NCBI GenBank assembly: GCA_002308195.1
Contig: DBVU01000055.1
Location: forward strand, 1 to 22,123
Origin: Bacteroidales bacterium UBA1256
Lineage (GTDB): Bacteria; Bacteroidota; Bacteroidia; Bacteroidales; Paludibacteraceae
Direction: 5' to 3'
DNA length: 22,123 nt
The notes beneath the pieces were generated by a model that saw nothing but the letters and a program-made list of their open reading frames with translations, had not been told where the DNA came from and did no database searches. Shown here one piece after another: positions 14,640 to 22,123 of this stretch. A program made the translations under genes and the position numbers. Numbering within the stretch: position 1 is the stretch's first letter; each line of letters begins with the position of its first letter.

Positions 14640-15359
14640 TTAAGCGTCCTTCACGTGCTTCAGATACTTGCGGATATCTTTCTCCTTGAAGGTTTTACCC
14701 TTAGTGATAGCCCATACAATTTCTTGTACGATACCACAAGCGGTGTAGTACTTCAGTACACCCAGCGACGAGTATTCGTCGATGTTGATCTTCTTCTCTT
14801 CGCATACGTTGAACAGCGGCTCAAAAGCAGCAATGTTGGTCACGTACTTGAGTGGGCTGTAGAGCGATTCAGAGCTCGAGCCGTGGAGCGAATTGTTCAA
14901 GCAGTAGAAGCGAACGGTAACCTCGCGGAAAGCTTCTGCTTTCACGCGGATATTCACGTCCTTAACCAAGATACCATTCTGGTAGTCGTTATTGCTGGAT
15001 TGCAGCAGCAATCCCTTAGGCAGCGTTACAGTCTGAGCTTTGTCGCTCTCGTTGGTGATTTTGAGAGTAACGATGATGAAGCAACCACTACCATACATGT
15101 TTTCGGTGATAGCGAGGTTCTCGTCTTGATCCTCTTCGTTTGATTGGTTCTTTTCGCCGGTGATTTCAGCAATCGTGATACCTGCAGGCAGAACAAACGG
15201 ATTTCCGGTCAACGCGTCATCGTTGGCGTTCATTCCGGGATACTCAGCGAAGCTGTCATCTGTACCCGAGTTGATTTCCTCAGAATACTTAATCAGGTCG
15301 CCAAAGGCGCAAGAGGCCAGTAGGCCGGTGCACATAAGTGCTAATAGGAATTTCTTCAT
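14640..15359 (-). CDS. Lipoprotein of unknown function
   Basis: The 239-residue product has a lipoprotein signal with lipobox LASC (Cys17). After an acidic linker (about 30-85) comes a beta-rich stretch (about 90-155, IIVTLKITNESDKAQTVTLP) that looks like an immunoglobulin-type fold. A C-terminal helical part with TACGIVQEIVWAITKG follows. I cannot name the family. It lies 47 bases downstream of the OmpA-like gene on the same strand and has no clear promoter of its own, so the two are probably one transcript and one outer-membrane unit. Confidence 0.78.
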   Translation of the reverse strand: MKKFLLALMCTGLLASCAFGDLIKYSEEINSGTDDSFAEYPGMNANDDALTGNPFVLPAGITIAEITGEKNQSNEEDQDENLAITENMYGSGCFIIVTLKITNESDKAQTVTLPKGLLLQSSNNDYQNGILVKDVNIRVKAEAFREVTVRFYCLNNSLHGSSSESLYSPLKYVTNIAAFEPLFNVCEEKKINIDEYSSLGVLKYYTACGIVQEIVWAITKGKTFKEKDIRKYLKHVKDA

Positions 15360-15406
15360 AATAGTGTTGTTTTATGGTTATGAAATTGTTCGCAAAGGAA
15401 CGTTAA

Positions 15407-16882
15407 TTATAGTTTCACGAATTCTACGCGGCGGTTCTTAGCACGTCCTTCGTCGGTGCTGTTGTCCGCAATCGGATTGGTCTGGCCTTTGCCGACAGCT
15501 GTCAGACGGTCAGCCTTGATGCCCATCTCAACGAGTTTAGCCACGATAGCTTGTGCGCGTTTCTCGCTCAGCGTCTGGTTGCTGGCAGCATTGCCCGTAT
15601 TGTCGGTATGTCCTTGTACCTCAAATTTAAGGTCCGGATTTTGGTTCATAAGATCAAAAATACGGTTGATTTCTGTCATAGACTCAGGCTTGATGGTTGC
15701 TTTACCAATATCAAACGTGATGCCGTAGGTAATAATCTTTCCATCTGTTGCCAAGCGGTTATACAAAGGAACAGCACCTTTCGCAAGCACTACATTGGCA
15801 TAGCCGCGGTATTTATAATCTCCTACACAGTGGAACTGAATCTTCTCCGGCGCCATCATATTCGGTATTTGGAAAATACGTGTACCGTTCATGTAGAACT
15901 TAAGCGCACGCTTGTTGAACGAGAGCGCAAAATGGTTCCAGTCGCCTTTTTTCAGCACTTTACGAACGAGCACCTCTTCCTCGCCATCCACCGTGTTATC
16001 GTTATCGGGTTTACGCATACTACCATAATGAACTGTAATGCCTTCGTCCCAGGATCTCCACCAGAAATCGATAACACCTACTGTCTCATTCCAGTTGCTC
16101 TTACTCGACACAAGGAATAGTTGCCATGTAGCCTCTCCATCTTCCTCTTTATCACTGACATAAAGGTCAAATTCGAGTGTAAACTGATCAGGCAACCAGT
16201 TCTTTTGGTTCTTCATTAGCGGCTCTACGTTATATTCCCACTCTGTACCCAGCATGTATTTCTGTCCATTGAGCGATGCCACTTCGACGGATCCTTCATT
16301 CATATCCCATTTGGATGGGAACTCACCCATTTGCTCGTTAGCAAAATCATCTTCGAAGAACACTTCGTCTCCGCGTACAAAGTCAGATTTTGCGTATACA
16401 CTCTCGGCGACTTTTTTCTCTGTCGGCTGTGTCGGTTGAGCGGCTTGCTGATTGTTGCTAGCTGCCTGTTGGTTGCTAGCGCCTGCCTCAGGCTTCTTGG
16501 CGCCACATTCGTTGCAGAATTTGCCGGTATTGCCTTTTGTACCACATGCAGGGCAGGTCCATGTGCCATCGTTTGGCTCGGGTTTCTTAGCTCCACACTC
16601 GGCGCAGAACTTACCGGTATTACCTTTATGACCGCATGCCGGGCATTTCCAGGTATCTTTCTTGTCTGCTTTCTGCTTCTGCTGCTGTTCTTGTTGCTGA
16701 CGATCATCGTCGTCATCACGATCTTCAAAAGCTTTGTTCACGCCTTCTTCCACTTTGTTTTCCACGTTGCGCTCTACGGCATTCTCCGCGGCACGGTGGG
16801 CCGAGTGAACCAGGCGGTTAAGAAATTGCGCTTGCATAGGCATTATCATTCCTAAGGCGAGCAATAGTGCAATCTTTTTCAT
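15407..16882 (-). CDS. OmpA-family protein with two exported zinc ribbons
   Basis: This 491-residue protein has a signal peptide (1-19), then a charged Asp/Gln/Lys linker (52-76). Two near-identical zinc ribbons follow with Cys80/83/93/96 and Cys110/113/123/126, exactly 30 residues apart. A Gln/Ala-rich linker (136-152) leads to a jelly-roll, LamG-like domain (about 172-372). The C-terminal OmpA domain (about 384-491, with FEVQGHTDNTGNAASNQTLSEKRA) should bind peptidoglycan. The protein therefore probably tethers the outer membrane or a surface structure to the wall. CxxC zinc ribbons are usually cytoplasmic; in the oxidising periplasm these Cys could form disulfides instead. It has its own consensus promoter and a lipoprotein gene downstream. 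Confidence 0.9.
   Translation of the reverse strand: MKKIALLLALGMIMPMQAQFLNRLVHSAHRAAENAVERNVENKVEEGVNKAFEDRDDDDDRQQQEQQQKQKADKKDTWKCPACGHKGNTGKFCAECGAKKPEPNDGTWTCPACGTKGNTGKFCNECGAKKPEAGASNQQAASNNQQAAQPTQPTEKKVAESVYAKSDFVRGDEVFFEDDFANEQMGEFPSKWDMNEGSVEVASLNGQKYMLGTEWEYNVEPLMKNQKNWLPDQFTLEFDLYVSDKEEDGEATWQLFLVSSKSNWNETVGVIDFWWRSWDEGITVHYGSMRKPDNDNTVDGEEEVLVRKVLKKGDWNHFALSFNKRALKFYMNGTRIFQIPNMMAPEKIQFHCVGDYKYRGYANVVLAKGAVPLYNRLATDGKIITYGITFDIGKATIKPESMTEINRIFDLMNQNPDLKFEVQGHTDNTGNAASNQTLSEKRAQAIVAKLVEMGIKADRLTAVGKGQTNPIADNSTDEGRAKNRRVEFVKL
16487..16651 (-). repeat. Tandem duplication encoding the two zinc ribbons
   Basis: The segments 16577-16651 and 16487-16561 encode ribbons identical at all but three positions (K/T, H/T, A/N), with a 90-base period. 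The DNA copies differ at about 17 of 75 bases, mostly silently. The duplication is old and its protein sequence has been kept under selection. Confidence 0.85.
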
Positions 16883-16912
16883 TTTTGTGAGTGTTTAGTT
16901 TCAAATTCGGCG

Positions 16913-16944
16913 CAAAGATACAATTATTTTTGTATATATGCAAA
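16913..16944 (-). promoter_or_regulatory. Bacteroidetes-type promoter for the OmpA-like gene
   Basis: On the - strand, TTTG (16944-16941) and TATCTTTG (16920-16913) match the -33 and -7 boxes with a 20-base spacer. The -7 box is identical to that of the sigma factor gene. The predicted leader to the ATG at 16882 is about 25 bases. Confidence 0.87.
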
Positions 16945-16953
16945 TTTTCGGAT

Positions 16954-18027
16954 TTATTTATTGTTTTTTACACGCAAAATGTCCTTTATTTGTCGGTATT
17001 CTGTCAGCATATTGTCTCGGTAATGATTATCCGTCAACAGTCGGCTCAGCTCAGTCTCTATCTTGTCTGCCGTGAATTCGTTGGCTACTAGTTCGCGAAT
17101 TACCTGTTTGCCGGCCAGTATGTTCACCAGCGTGAAATAGCGTATGTGGAAGACCAGCGGTTGTGCCCAACGCAAGATGCCAATCAGCCACGAGCAGGCC
17201 AAGTGGTAAACTGCCACTTGCGGACATCCCAGCAGTGCTGTTTCCAGTGTGGCTGTGCCGGAATTGACTATAGCCGCCTTGGCATTCTGTACCGCAGCAT
17301 AGGTCTCGCGTGTCAGTGTCTCGTTCGGCCGCAGAAGGGGCGTATAGCACGAGTCGTCCAGTCCCGGCGCAGCCGTTACCACGATGCGGTAACCCTCTAT
17401 CCGTCGCGCCGCCTCCAGCATCACAGGCAGACAATGACTGACTTCGCTACGCCGGCTGCCCGGCAGAATAGCAATAGTCTTTTCCCCCTCGCCTTTAGAC
17501 TTTTGACTCTTGACTTTCTCAATCTCCGCTGCAGTGGGATTACCCACGTAGGTACATTGATAGCCGTAGCGTGCGTAGTAGGCGGGCTCGAAAGGAAAGA
17601 TAGCCCATACCTCGTCGCACAAGCGGGCAATCTGATGAATGCGCCAGCGCTTCCATGCCCACACCTTTGGTGGAATATAGTAGATGATCCGTGTCTGTGG
17701 CAGATGGCGTCTGCAGAAATCGGCCATCTTCAGATTGAACGAAGGATAATCGACCAGTATCAGCACGTCGGGCTTTTCGCTCAGCAGTGCCTCGCGGGCT
17801 ATGCGAAAATTACTCCGGATCTGTCCCAGATTGCTCAGCACAGCCGCAAAACCCATGAAGGCCATTCGGCGATAATCCTGATAGAGAAGGCATCCCTCTG
17901 CAGCCATCCGGTCGCCACCTAGGCCGCAGAACACGGCCTGCGGGTCCTCTTGCCGCAAACGCTTGATCAGCGCTGCCGCATGCCTGTCTCCAGACGCCTC
18001 GCCTGCTATCAGAAAATATCGTTTCAC
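16954..18027 (-). CDS. lpxB: Lipid-A-disaccharide synthase
   Basis: LpxB (glycosyltransferase family 19) joins UDP-diacylglucosamine and lipid X to form the disaccharide core of lipid A at the inner membrane. The 357-residue protein shows IAGEASGD (7-14), PPKVWAWK (119-126), ILPGSR (187-192) and NSGTATLE (255-262). The start codon is GTG and lies in phase in a heptamer tract that fills the 36-base space from the M16 stop. Residues about 170-183 (EKVKSQKSKGEGEK), in the linker before the second Rossmann half, are encoded by the same kind of heptamer DNA. The normal linker here is similarly placed but not Lys/Ser repeat-like, so repeat DNA has probably been inserted or substituted. The core motifs are intact and I expect it to be functional. 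Confidence 0.94.
   Translation of the reverse strand: MKRYFLIAGEASGDRHAAALIKRLRQEDPQAVFCGLGGDRMAAEGCLLYQDYRRMAFMGFAAVLSNLGQIRSNFRIAREALLSEKPDVLILVDYPSFNLKMADFCRRHLPQTRIIYYIPPKVWAWKRWRIHQIARLCDEVWAIFPFEPAYYARYGYQCTYVGNPTAAEIEKVKSQKSKGEGEKTIAILPGSRRSEVSHCLPVMLEAARRIEGYRIVVTAAPGLDDSCYTPLLRPNETLTRETYAAVQNAKAAIVNSGTATLETALLGCPQVAVYHLACSWLIGILRWAQPLVFHIRYFTLVNILAGKQVIRELVANEFTADKIETELSRLLTDNHYRDNMLTEYRQIKDILRVKNNK
17479..17520 (-). repeat. Translated heptamer tract inside lpxB
   Basis: Read on the - strand this contains AAAGTCA, AGAGTCA, AAAGTCT, AAAGGCG, AGGGGGA, AAAG: five degenerate 7-base units in a row. The units match the AGTCAAT/AGTCGAA tract just upstream of lpxB and a stretch in the ftsH tail. 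Confidence 0.8.
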
Positions 18028-18063
18028 TTTCGACTTTTAACTATCGACTATTGACTATTGACC
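18028..18063 (-). repeat. Heptamer tract (AGTCAAT) between the M16 gene and lpxB
   Basis: On the - strand the spacer reads GGTCAAT, AGTCAAT, AGTCGAT, AGTTAAA, AGTCGAA, and the next unit AGTGAAA supplies the GTG start of lpxB. The whole 36-base spacer is repeat. No Shine-Dalgarno sequence is present. Confidence 0.92.
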
Positions 18064-20871
18064 TTATTTCTCCTCCGGGAACATCACTACTTCGAACACA
18101 TTGCCTGCGCTAACCAGTTGCTTCAGTGTCGATTGTACAGTCTCTGCCGTAATGCCCTCAACAGTTGCCTTGTAGTCGCGTATGTTGTTCTCTCCGTACA
18201 TGTAGTACATATAGAGCGCGCGTTTCCAGTAGCTGTTCTTCTCCAGATCTTCTGCATAATCCTTCAGCATCGACTCTTTCTCTTTCTGCAAGTCACTGGC
18301 CAATGGTCCGTTTTCCACAATTGTATTTACCTCTTCGTGGATGATCTCCATCAGTCGTTCCTGTTTCTTAGGATCGGTGTCGAACTGCATGATCAGTCCA
18401 GCGCGTGGACGCGGCAGAATCACCATATAGCCGTATGTGCCTACGCCGTACGAACCACCTTCGCGCTCACGAATCGACTCCAGATAACGTGTGCTGAGAA
18501 TACGGCCTATGATTTCCATATTCAGGTCATTCGCCATGTTGTAAGGCATGTCGTACGAAGTGTACTGAATGCGATTGCTGGCGGTGGTCGTTTCCATCTC
18601 GCGGGTGAAGTAGTTCTTCTGTTTGCCCAGCGCTACGGTCACGTGGTGATCCACTACTTCCTCGCGCGTTTTCTTGGTCTTCAGTCCACCTAACCATTGA
18701 CAAATCAGTGCTTTGGTCGCCGGATCCTCCGGATTGATGTTACCCACGAAGGTAAAGGTGAAGTCGGCCGGATTGGCAAAACGCTCTTTGTACACCTTCA
18801 TGATCTTGTCCAGACTCACGCGCTCCAGGTTATCCATATTCATCAGCACTACGCGCTCAGAGTGGTTGTTAGCCATCATCTGGATGGAATCGGAGAATAC
18901 ATATTTCGGATTCTTGTCGCGGTTCAGCAGTTGGTTGCGCAGCATGCCCATCAGCGTCTCGTAGCCTTGTTCATCGCGACGCGGAGCAGTGAAATGCAGA
19001 TAGGTCAGTTGCAGCATGGTCTCCAGATCCTTAACCGAAGACGAACCGTTGAGACTCTCCGTACATTCGCTGATGTCCGGGCTTACGCTTACGGTCTTGC
19101 CGGTCAGCGCTTTGTTCAGTTGGTTCATCGAGAATCGTCCCAGACCCATCATCTGGATAGCATAGGTGGTCAGTTGAGCCGAAGCTAGATCTTCGGTAGC
19201 TACCAGCGAGTAACCGCCCTTAGAGAAACCTTGCATCAGTATCTCGTCAGCCTTAAATTCGGTCGGCTTGATGATGACGCGGACACCATTGCTCAGCGTC
19301 CATTCGGTCGTTCCCAGTTCTTCGTTCTTAACGGTCTTTTTGATCTTGCCTTTGTGCGGCGCTTTCTTCACTAGTTCGGTGTCGATAACTTCCTCTTTCG
19401 GCGCCTCAATCTTCAGGTCAGCCATGCCTTTCAGCGCAGCCAGAACAGTCTCCTCGGAAGGTATATTCACTCCCTCTTTCTCCGGACCCGAGATACCTAC
19501 AATCGGGTGGTCGTGAACAAACGAAGCAGCCAGTTGGTTCAGCACATCTACGCCAATCATAGGCAGCGTAGCCTTGGCGAATTCGTATTCCCATTCGATG
19601 CCCGGCATCACTTCGCCGTTCTCAAAATTGCGGATGCACTCGCGTGCCAGAGTGATGTTCTTGCGGGTGTTACGCTCGTTGTAACTCTTCTCCAGATCAT
19701 TCAGTTTCTCGGTGCGTACGCGGTCCCATTCAGCCTCGGTAAAACCGTAGCGACGCATCTTCTCCAGTTGCAGCAGCAGGTCATTCAGCGCTTCTGTCTC
19801 GCGACCCTCTTTAGGGACGTAGAGAGCATCGAACGCATCTTTCAGTTTGACGCACTCGCCGTAGAAACTAGCAGCACCGGTGAACGATGCTTTCGGATCC
19901 AACGCCAGTTCCTCAAATCGGTTGTTCAGCATGTCGCATGCCAGGCTGCGCAACAGGTCAATCAGATATTCCTGTGCTGTTCCGCGGATAGCCTCAGGCA
20001 GTTGGTCAGCTGTGTATTCCAGCATGATGCGGCTGTTCTGTGCCTCTTTGTCGGTCACGATAGCGATACGCGGTTCTGTCGGATGCTCGATGGTATAGAG
20101 CGGACGTTCGCCACGGTTGCTACGCTCAGGAACATCAGCCCATAGCGCCTTGATCTTTGCCTCGATAGCATCTACATCAATATCACCCACTACGATGATG
20201 GCCTGATTGTCCGGACCGTACCATTTGTGGTAGTAATCACGCAATGCATCGTATGCAAAATTGTTGATCACAGCGGTATCACCTATCACGTCGCGCTTGG
20301 CGTACTGACTGCCTGGATACATCTTGGCGTTCATCTCTTTCCAGATGCGGCGTTGCGCCGTACGACCCGTACGCCATTCTTCCAATATCACACCGCGCTC
20401 AGCGTCTATCTCTTCCGGCAAGAGCAGCAATCCGCAACTCCAGTCGTGCATTACCAACAGGGCCGAATCAACGATACCCTCGCGATAGGTAGGCACGTCC
20501 GACAGACGATAGACAGTCTCGTCAATCGATGTGTAGGCATTGATATTTCCGCCGAAATTAACACCAACCGACTCAAAATAGTTGATGATTCCCTTGCCCG
20601 GAAAATGCTGTGTACCATTGAAGGCCATGTGCTCCAAGAAGTGAGCCAGACCATTCTGATGATCTTCTTCCAGGATAGCACCTACCGCTTGCGCAATATG
20701 AAATTCGCAGCGTTGTTTGGGTTGCTCGTTGTGACGGATATAATAGGTCAATCCGTTCTCCAGCTGGCCGTAACGTACTTCGCCGTCTATAGGCAGTTTC
20801 TCTGATGGACCTTGCGCCCACATCATTGTGGCTGCTCCCAGCAGCGCAATGTTAAGCAGGATTCGTTTCAT
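18064..20871 (-). CDS. M16 family zinc metallopeptidase (pitrilysin-like), exported
   Basis: The 935-residue protein has a signal peptide (about 1-20), so it acts in the periplasm. The inverted zinc motif HFLEH is at 77-81 (His77, Glu80, His81), with a likely third ligand Glu158 in DAERGVILEE. It contains two M16 halves in one chain: active N-half (about 30-500) and a second half with only fold-type similarity (about 515-920, with REREGGSYGVG). Such enzymes degrade unfolded peptides. The start overlaps the end of ftsH by 20 bases. An all-repeat spacer follows before lpxB. No promoter was seen, so it is probably transcribed with ftsH and lpxB. Confidence 0.95.
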   Translation of the reverse strand: MKRILLNIALLGAATMMWAQGPSEKLPIDGEVRYGQLENGLTYYIRHNEQPKQRCEFHIAQAVGAILEEDHQNGLAHFLEHMAFNGTQHFPGKGIINYFESVGVNFGGNINAYTSIDETVYRLSDVPTYREGIVDSALLVMHDWSCGLLLLPEEIDAERGVILEEWRTGRTAQRRIWKEMNAKMYPGSQYAKRDVIGDTAVINNFAYDALRDYYHKWYGPDNQAIIVVGDIDVDAIEAKIKALWADVPERSNRGERPLYTIEHPTEPRIAIVTDKEAQNSRIMLEYTADQLPEAIRGTAQEYLIDLLRSLACDMLNNRFEELALDPKASFTGAASFYGECVKLKDAFDALYVPKEGRETEALNDLLLQLEKMRRYGFTEAEWDRVRTEKLNDLEKSYNERNTRKNITLARECIRNFENGEVMPGIEWEYEFAKATLPMIGVDVLNQLAASFVHDHPIVGISGPEKEGVNIPSEETVLAALKGMADLKIEAPKEEVIDTELVKKAPHKGKIKKTVKNEELGTTEWTLSNGVRVIIKPTEFKADEILMQGFSKGGYSLVATEDLASAQLTTYAIQMMGLGRFSMNQLNKALTGKTVSVSPDISECTESLNGSSSVKDLETMLQLTYLHFTAPRRDEQGYETLMGMLRNQLLNRDKNPKYVFSDSIQMMANNHSERVVLMNMDNLERVSLDKIMKVYKERFANPADFTFTFVGNINPEDPATKALICQWLGGLKTKKTREEVVDHHVTVALGKQKNYFTREMETTTASNRIQYTSYDMPYNMANDLNMEIIGRILSTRYLESIREREGGSYGVGTYGYMVILPRPRAGLIMQFDTDPKKQERLMEIIHEEVNTIVENGPLASDLQKEKESMLKDYAEDLEKNSYWKRALYMYYMYGENNIRDYKATVEGITAETVQSTLKQLVSAGNVFEVVMFPEEK

Positions 20872-22123
20872 TATCTACTTTCTTTTTTCGGGTTGTTCTC
20901 TTTTTTGTACTTTCTTTAGGTGCCTCGGGCTTCTCGCTTTTGGCTTTCTTACTTTTAACTTTCGACTCTTGACTTTTTTCTTTATTCGCCTCTAGCACTT
21001 CGTCGCCGCGGCTCTTCCACGGACGCGGACCGAGTATAGCTTCTACGTCGTCGTGCGTGATAACCTCACGTTCTATCAGCAGTTCGGCTATCTTGTGATG
21101 ACCTTCTGCATTTTCGCTCAGTATCTTCTTGGCGCGAGCCATCTGGTCGGCAATGATGCGTTGGGTCTCTTGGTCAATCACATCGGCCGTCTTGTCCGAA
21201 TAGGGTTTGGTAAATCCGTAATCGTAACGTCCGGTCGAGTCGTAGAAACTGACATCTTTCAGTTTGTCGCTCATGCCGTAGTAGGCCACCATAGCGTATG
21301 CCTGTTTGGTAGCACGCTCCAGGTCATTCAGCGCACCGGTCGAAGTCTGCTCCAAAAATAGTTGCTCTGCAGCACGGCCACCCAGCAGTGAACAGAGTTC
21401 ATCCAATATATGGTCTTCCTGCGTCAACTGACGTTCTTCGGGCAGATACCACGCAGCGCCCAGTGCTACTCCGCGAGGCACGATGGTCACTTTTACCAGC
21501 GGATTAGCCCAACGCAGCAGCCAACTGATGGTCGCGTGACCGGCTTCATGATAAGCTATCGAGCGTTTCTCGTCCTCGGTCATGATCTTGTTCTTGCGTT
21601 CCAGACCACCTACGATGCGATCTACGGCGTCCATGAAATCCTGTTTGTTGACCTTCTTATGCCCGCCGCGAGCCGCTATCAGCGCCGCCTCGTTGCATAC
21701 GTTGGCGATGTCGGCACCCGAGAAACCCGGAGTCTGTTTAGCCAGAAAATCGATATCCAGCGAATCATCCAGTTTCAGCGGACGCAGATGCACTTCGAAG
21801 ATCTCCTTACGCTCTTGCAAGTCAGGCAATTCCACATGTATCTGACGGTCGAAACGGCCTGCACGCAGCAATGCCGGATCCAGCACGTCCGCACGGTTGG
21901 TCGCAGCCAGAATGATCACACCGCTGTTGGTACCAAAACCGTCCATCTCGGTCAGCAGTTGGTTCAGCGTGCTCTCGCGCTCGTCGTTACCACCCGTCAT
22001 CACGCTCTTACCGCGCGCACGACCGATAGCATCTATCTCGTCTATGAAGACGATAGCTGGAGCTTTCTCTTTGGCTTGGCGGAAAAGATCACGCACACGG
22101 CTGGCACCTACACCGACGAACAT
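20852..22123 (-). CDS. ftsH: FtsH membrane protease, C-terminal part (5' end outside window)
   Basis: FtsH is a membrane-anchored AAA+ zinc protease that removes damaged membrane proteins and regulates LPS synthesis through LpxC in E. coli. Only 423 residues are visible, from the pore segment [14 protein letters not shown]. The membrane helices and Walker A lie beyond the window edge. Visible are Walker B IVFIDEID, the SRH region (about 71-94, [19 protein letters not shown]), the zinc motif HEAGH (192-196) and a likely third ligand Asp267. The C-terminal tail (about 371-423) is a Lys/Ser/Glu-rich extension partly encoded by heptamer DNA. Its last 20 bases overlap the M16 gene. Whether this tail is functional cannot be told. 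Confidence 0.96.
   Translation of the reverse strand: MFVGVGASRVRDLFRQAKEKAPAIVFIDEIDAIGRARGKSVMTGGNDERESTLNQLLTEMDGFGTNSGVIILAATNRADVLDPALLRAGRFDRQIHVELPDLQERKEIFEVHLRPLKLDDSLDIDFLAKQTPGFSGADIANVCNEAALIAARGGHKKVNKQDFMDAVDRIVGGLERKNKIMTEDEKRSIAYHEAGHATISWLLRWANPLVKVTIVPRGVALGAAWYLPEERQLTQEDHILDELCSLLGGRAAEQLFLEQTSTGALNDLERATKQAYAMVAYYGMSDKLKDVSFYDSTGRYDYGFTKPYSDKTADVIDQETQRIIADQMARAKKILSENAEGHHKIAELLIEREVITHDDVEAILGPRPWKSRGDEVLEANKEKSQESKVKSKKAKSEKPEAPKESTKKRTTRKKKVDNETNPA
20939..20986 (-). repeat. Translated heptamer-like tract in the ftsH tail
   Basis: On the - strand the tail contains AAAGTCA, AGAGTCG, AAAGTTA, AAAGTAA and further degenerate units. The first 13 bases, AAAGTCAAGAGTC, are identical to those in lpxB but read in another frame (K-S-Q-E-S here, K-V-K-S-Q there). 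The DNA sequence rather than the peptide is shared. Confidence 0.75.

Noticed and set aside
14628..14654. Bidirectional terminator between the small membrane protein and the lipoprotein gene
   Set aside because: A partial GTGAGGAAGC/GCGTCCTTCAC symmetry exists, but pairing is broken by mismatches and there is no T run on either strand.

Overview
The window looks like chromosomal DNA of a Bacteroidota member, most likely order Bacteroidales. Four promoters match the Bacteroides consensus (TTTG near -33, TAnnTTTG near -7), each with exactly 20 bases between the boxes. The gene content fits too: a hybrid two-component system with a propeller sensor, DUF4827-type lipoproteins beside a GlmM-type mutase, a surE and lpxB pair, an OmpA-type protein and an M16 peptidase. 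I saw no rRNA, tRNA, CRISPR array, phage or insertion sequence.

Layout: 1-339 is the 3' flank of an off-window gene, with a repeat array, a strong terminator and a promoter. The + strand genes 340-2728 are a secreted alpha/beta hydrolase, a small acidic protein and a SIS-like protein. The - strand genes 2735-3947 are a sigma-70 family factor and a small exported protein. A 464-base AT-rich spacer (3948-4411) separates the sigma gene from clpP. The + strand genes 4412-14631 are clpP, a clpX that lacks the N-terminal zinc-binding domain, rfbA, an HTCS regulator, two FKBP-like lipoproteins, a GlmM-type mutase, surE and a small membrane protein. The - strand genes 14640-22123 are a lipoprotein, an OmpA protein with two exported zinc ribbons, lpxB, an M16 peptidase and ftsH (5' end outside the window). 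The themes are envelope biogenesis (GlmM for UDP-GlcNAc, LpxB for lipid A, RfbA for dTDP-sugars, OmpA) and protein quality control (ClpXP, FtsH, M16, FKBP-like lipoproteins).

The most unusual content is not protein-coding. Two related repeat types run through the window. (1) Period-7 tracts fill whole intergenic spacers and run directly into start codons. At one junction the tract also carries the stop codon of the upstream gene. Related heptamers are translated inside lpxB and the ftsH tail in different reading frames. (2) Strings of tiny hairpins (stems of 2-6 bp, mostly 3-base loops) are separated by a CTAAAC-like linker that resembles the heptamer unit. A 63-base core of this array occurs twice, 7.2 kb apart, and its only two differences both fall in loops. 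I consider this repeat system and the zinc-domain-less ClpX the best leads.
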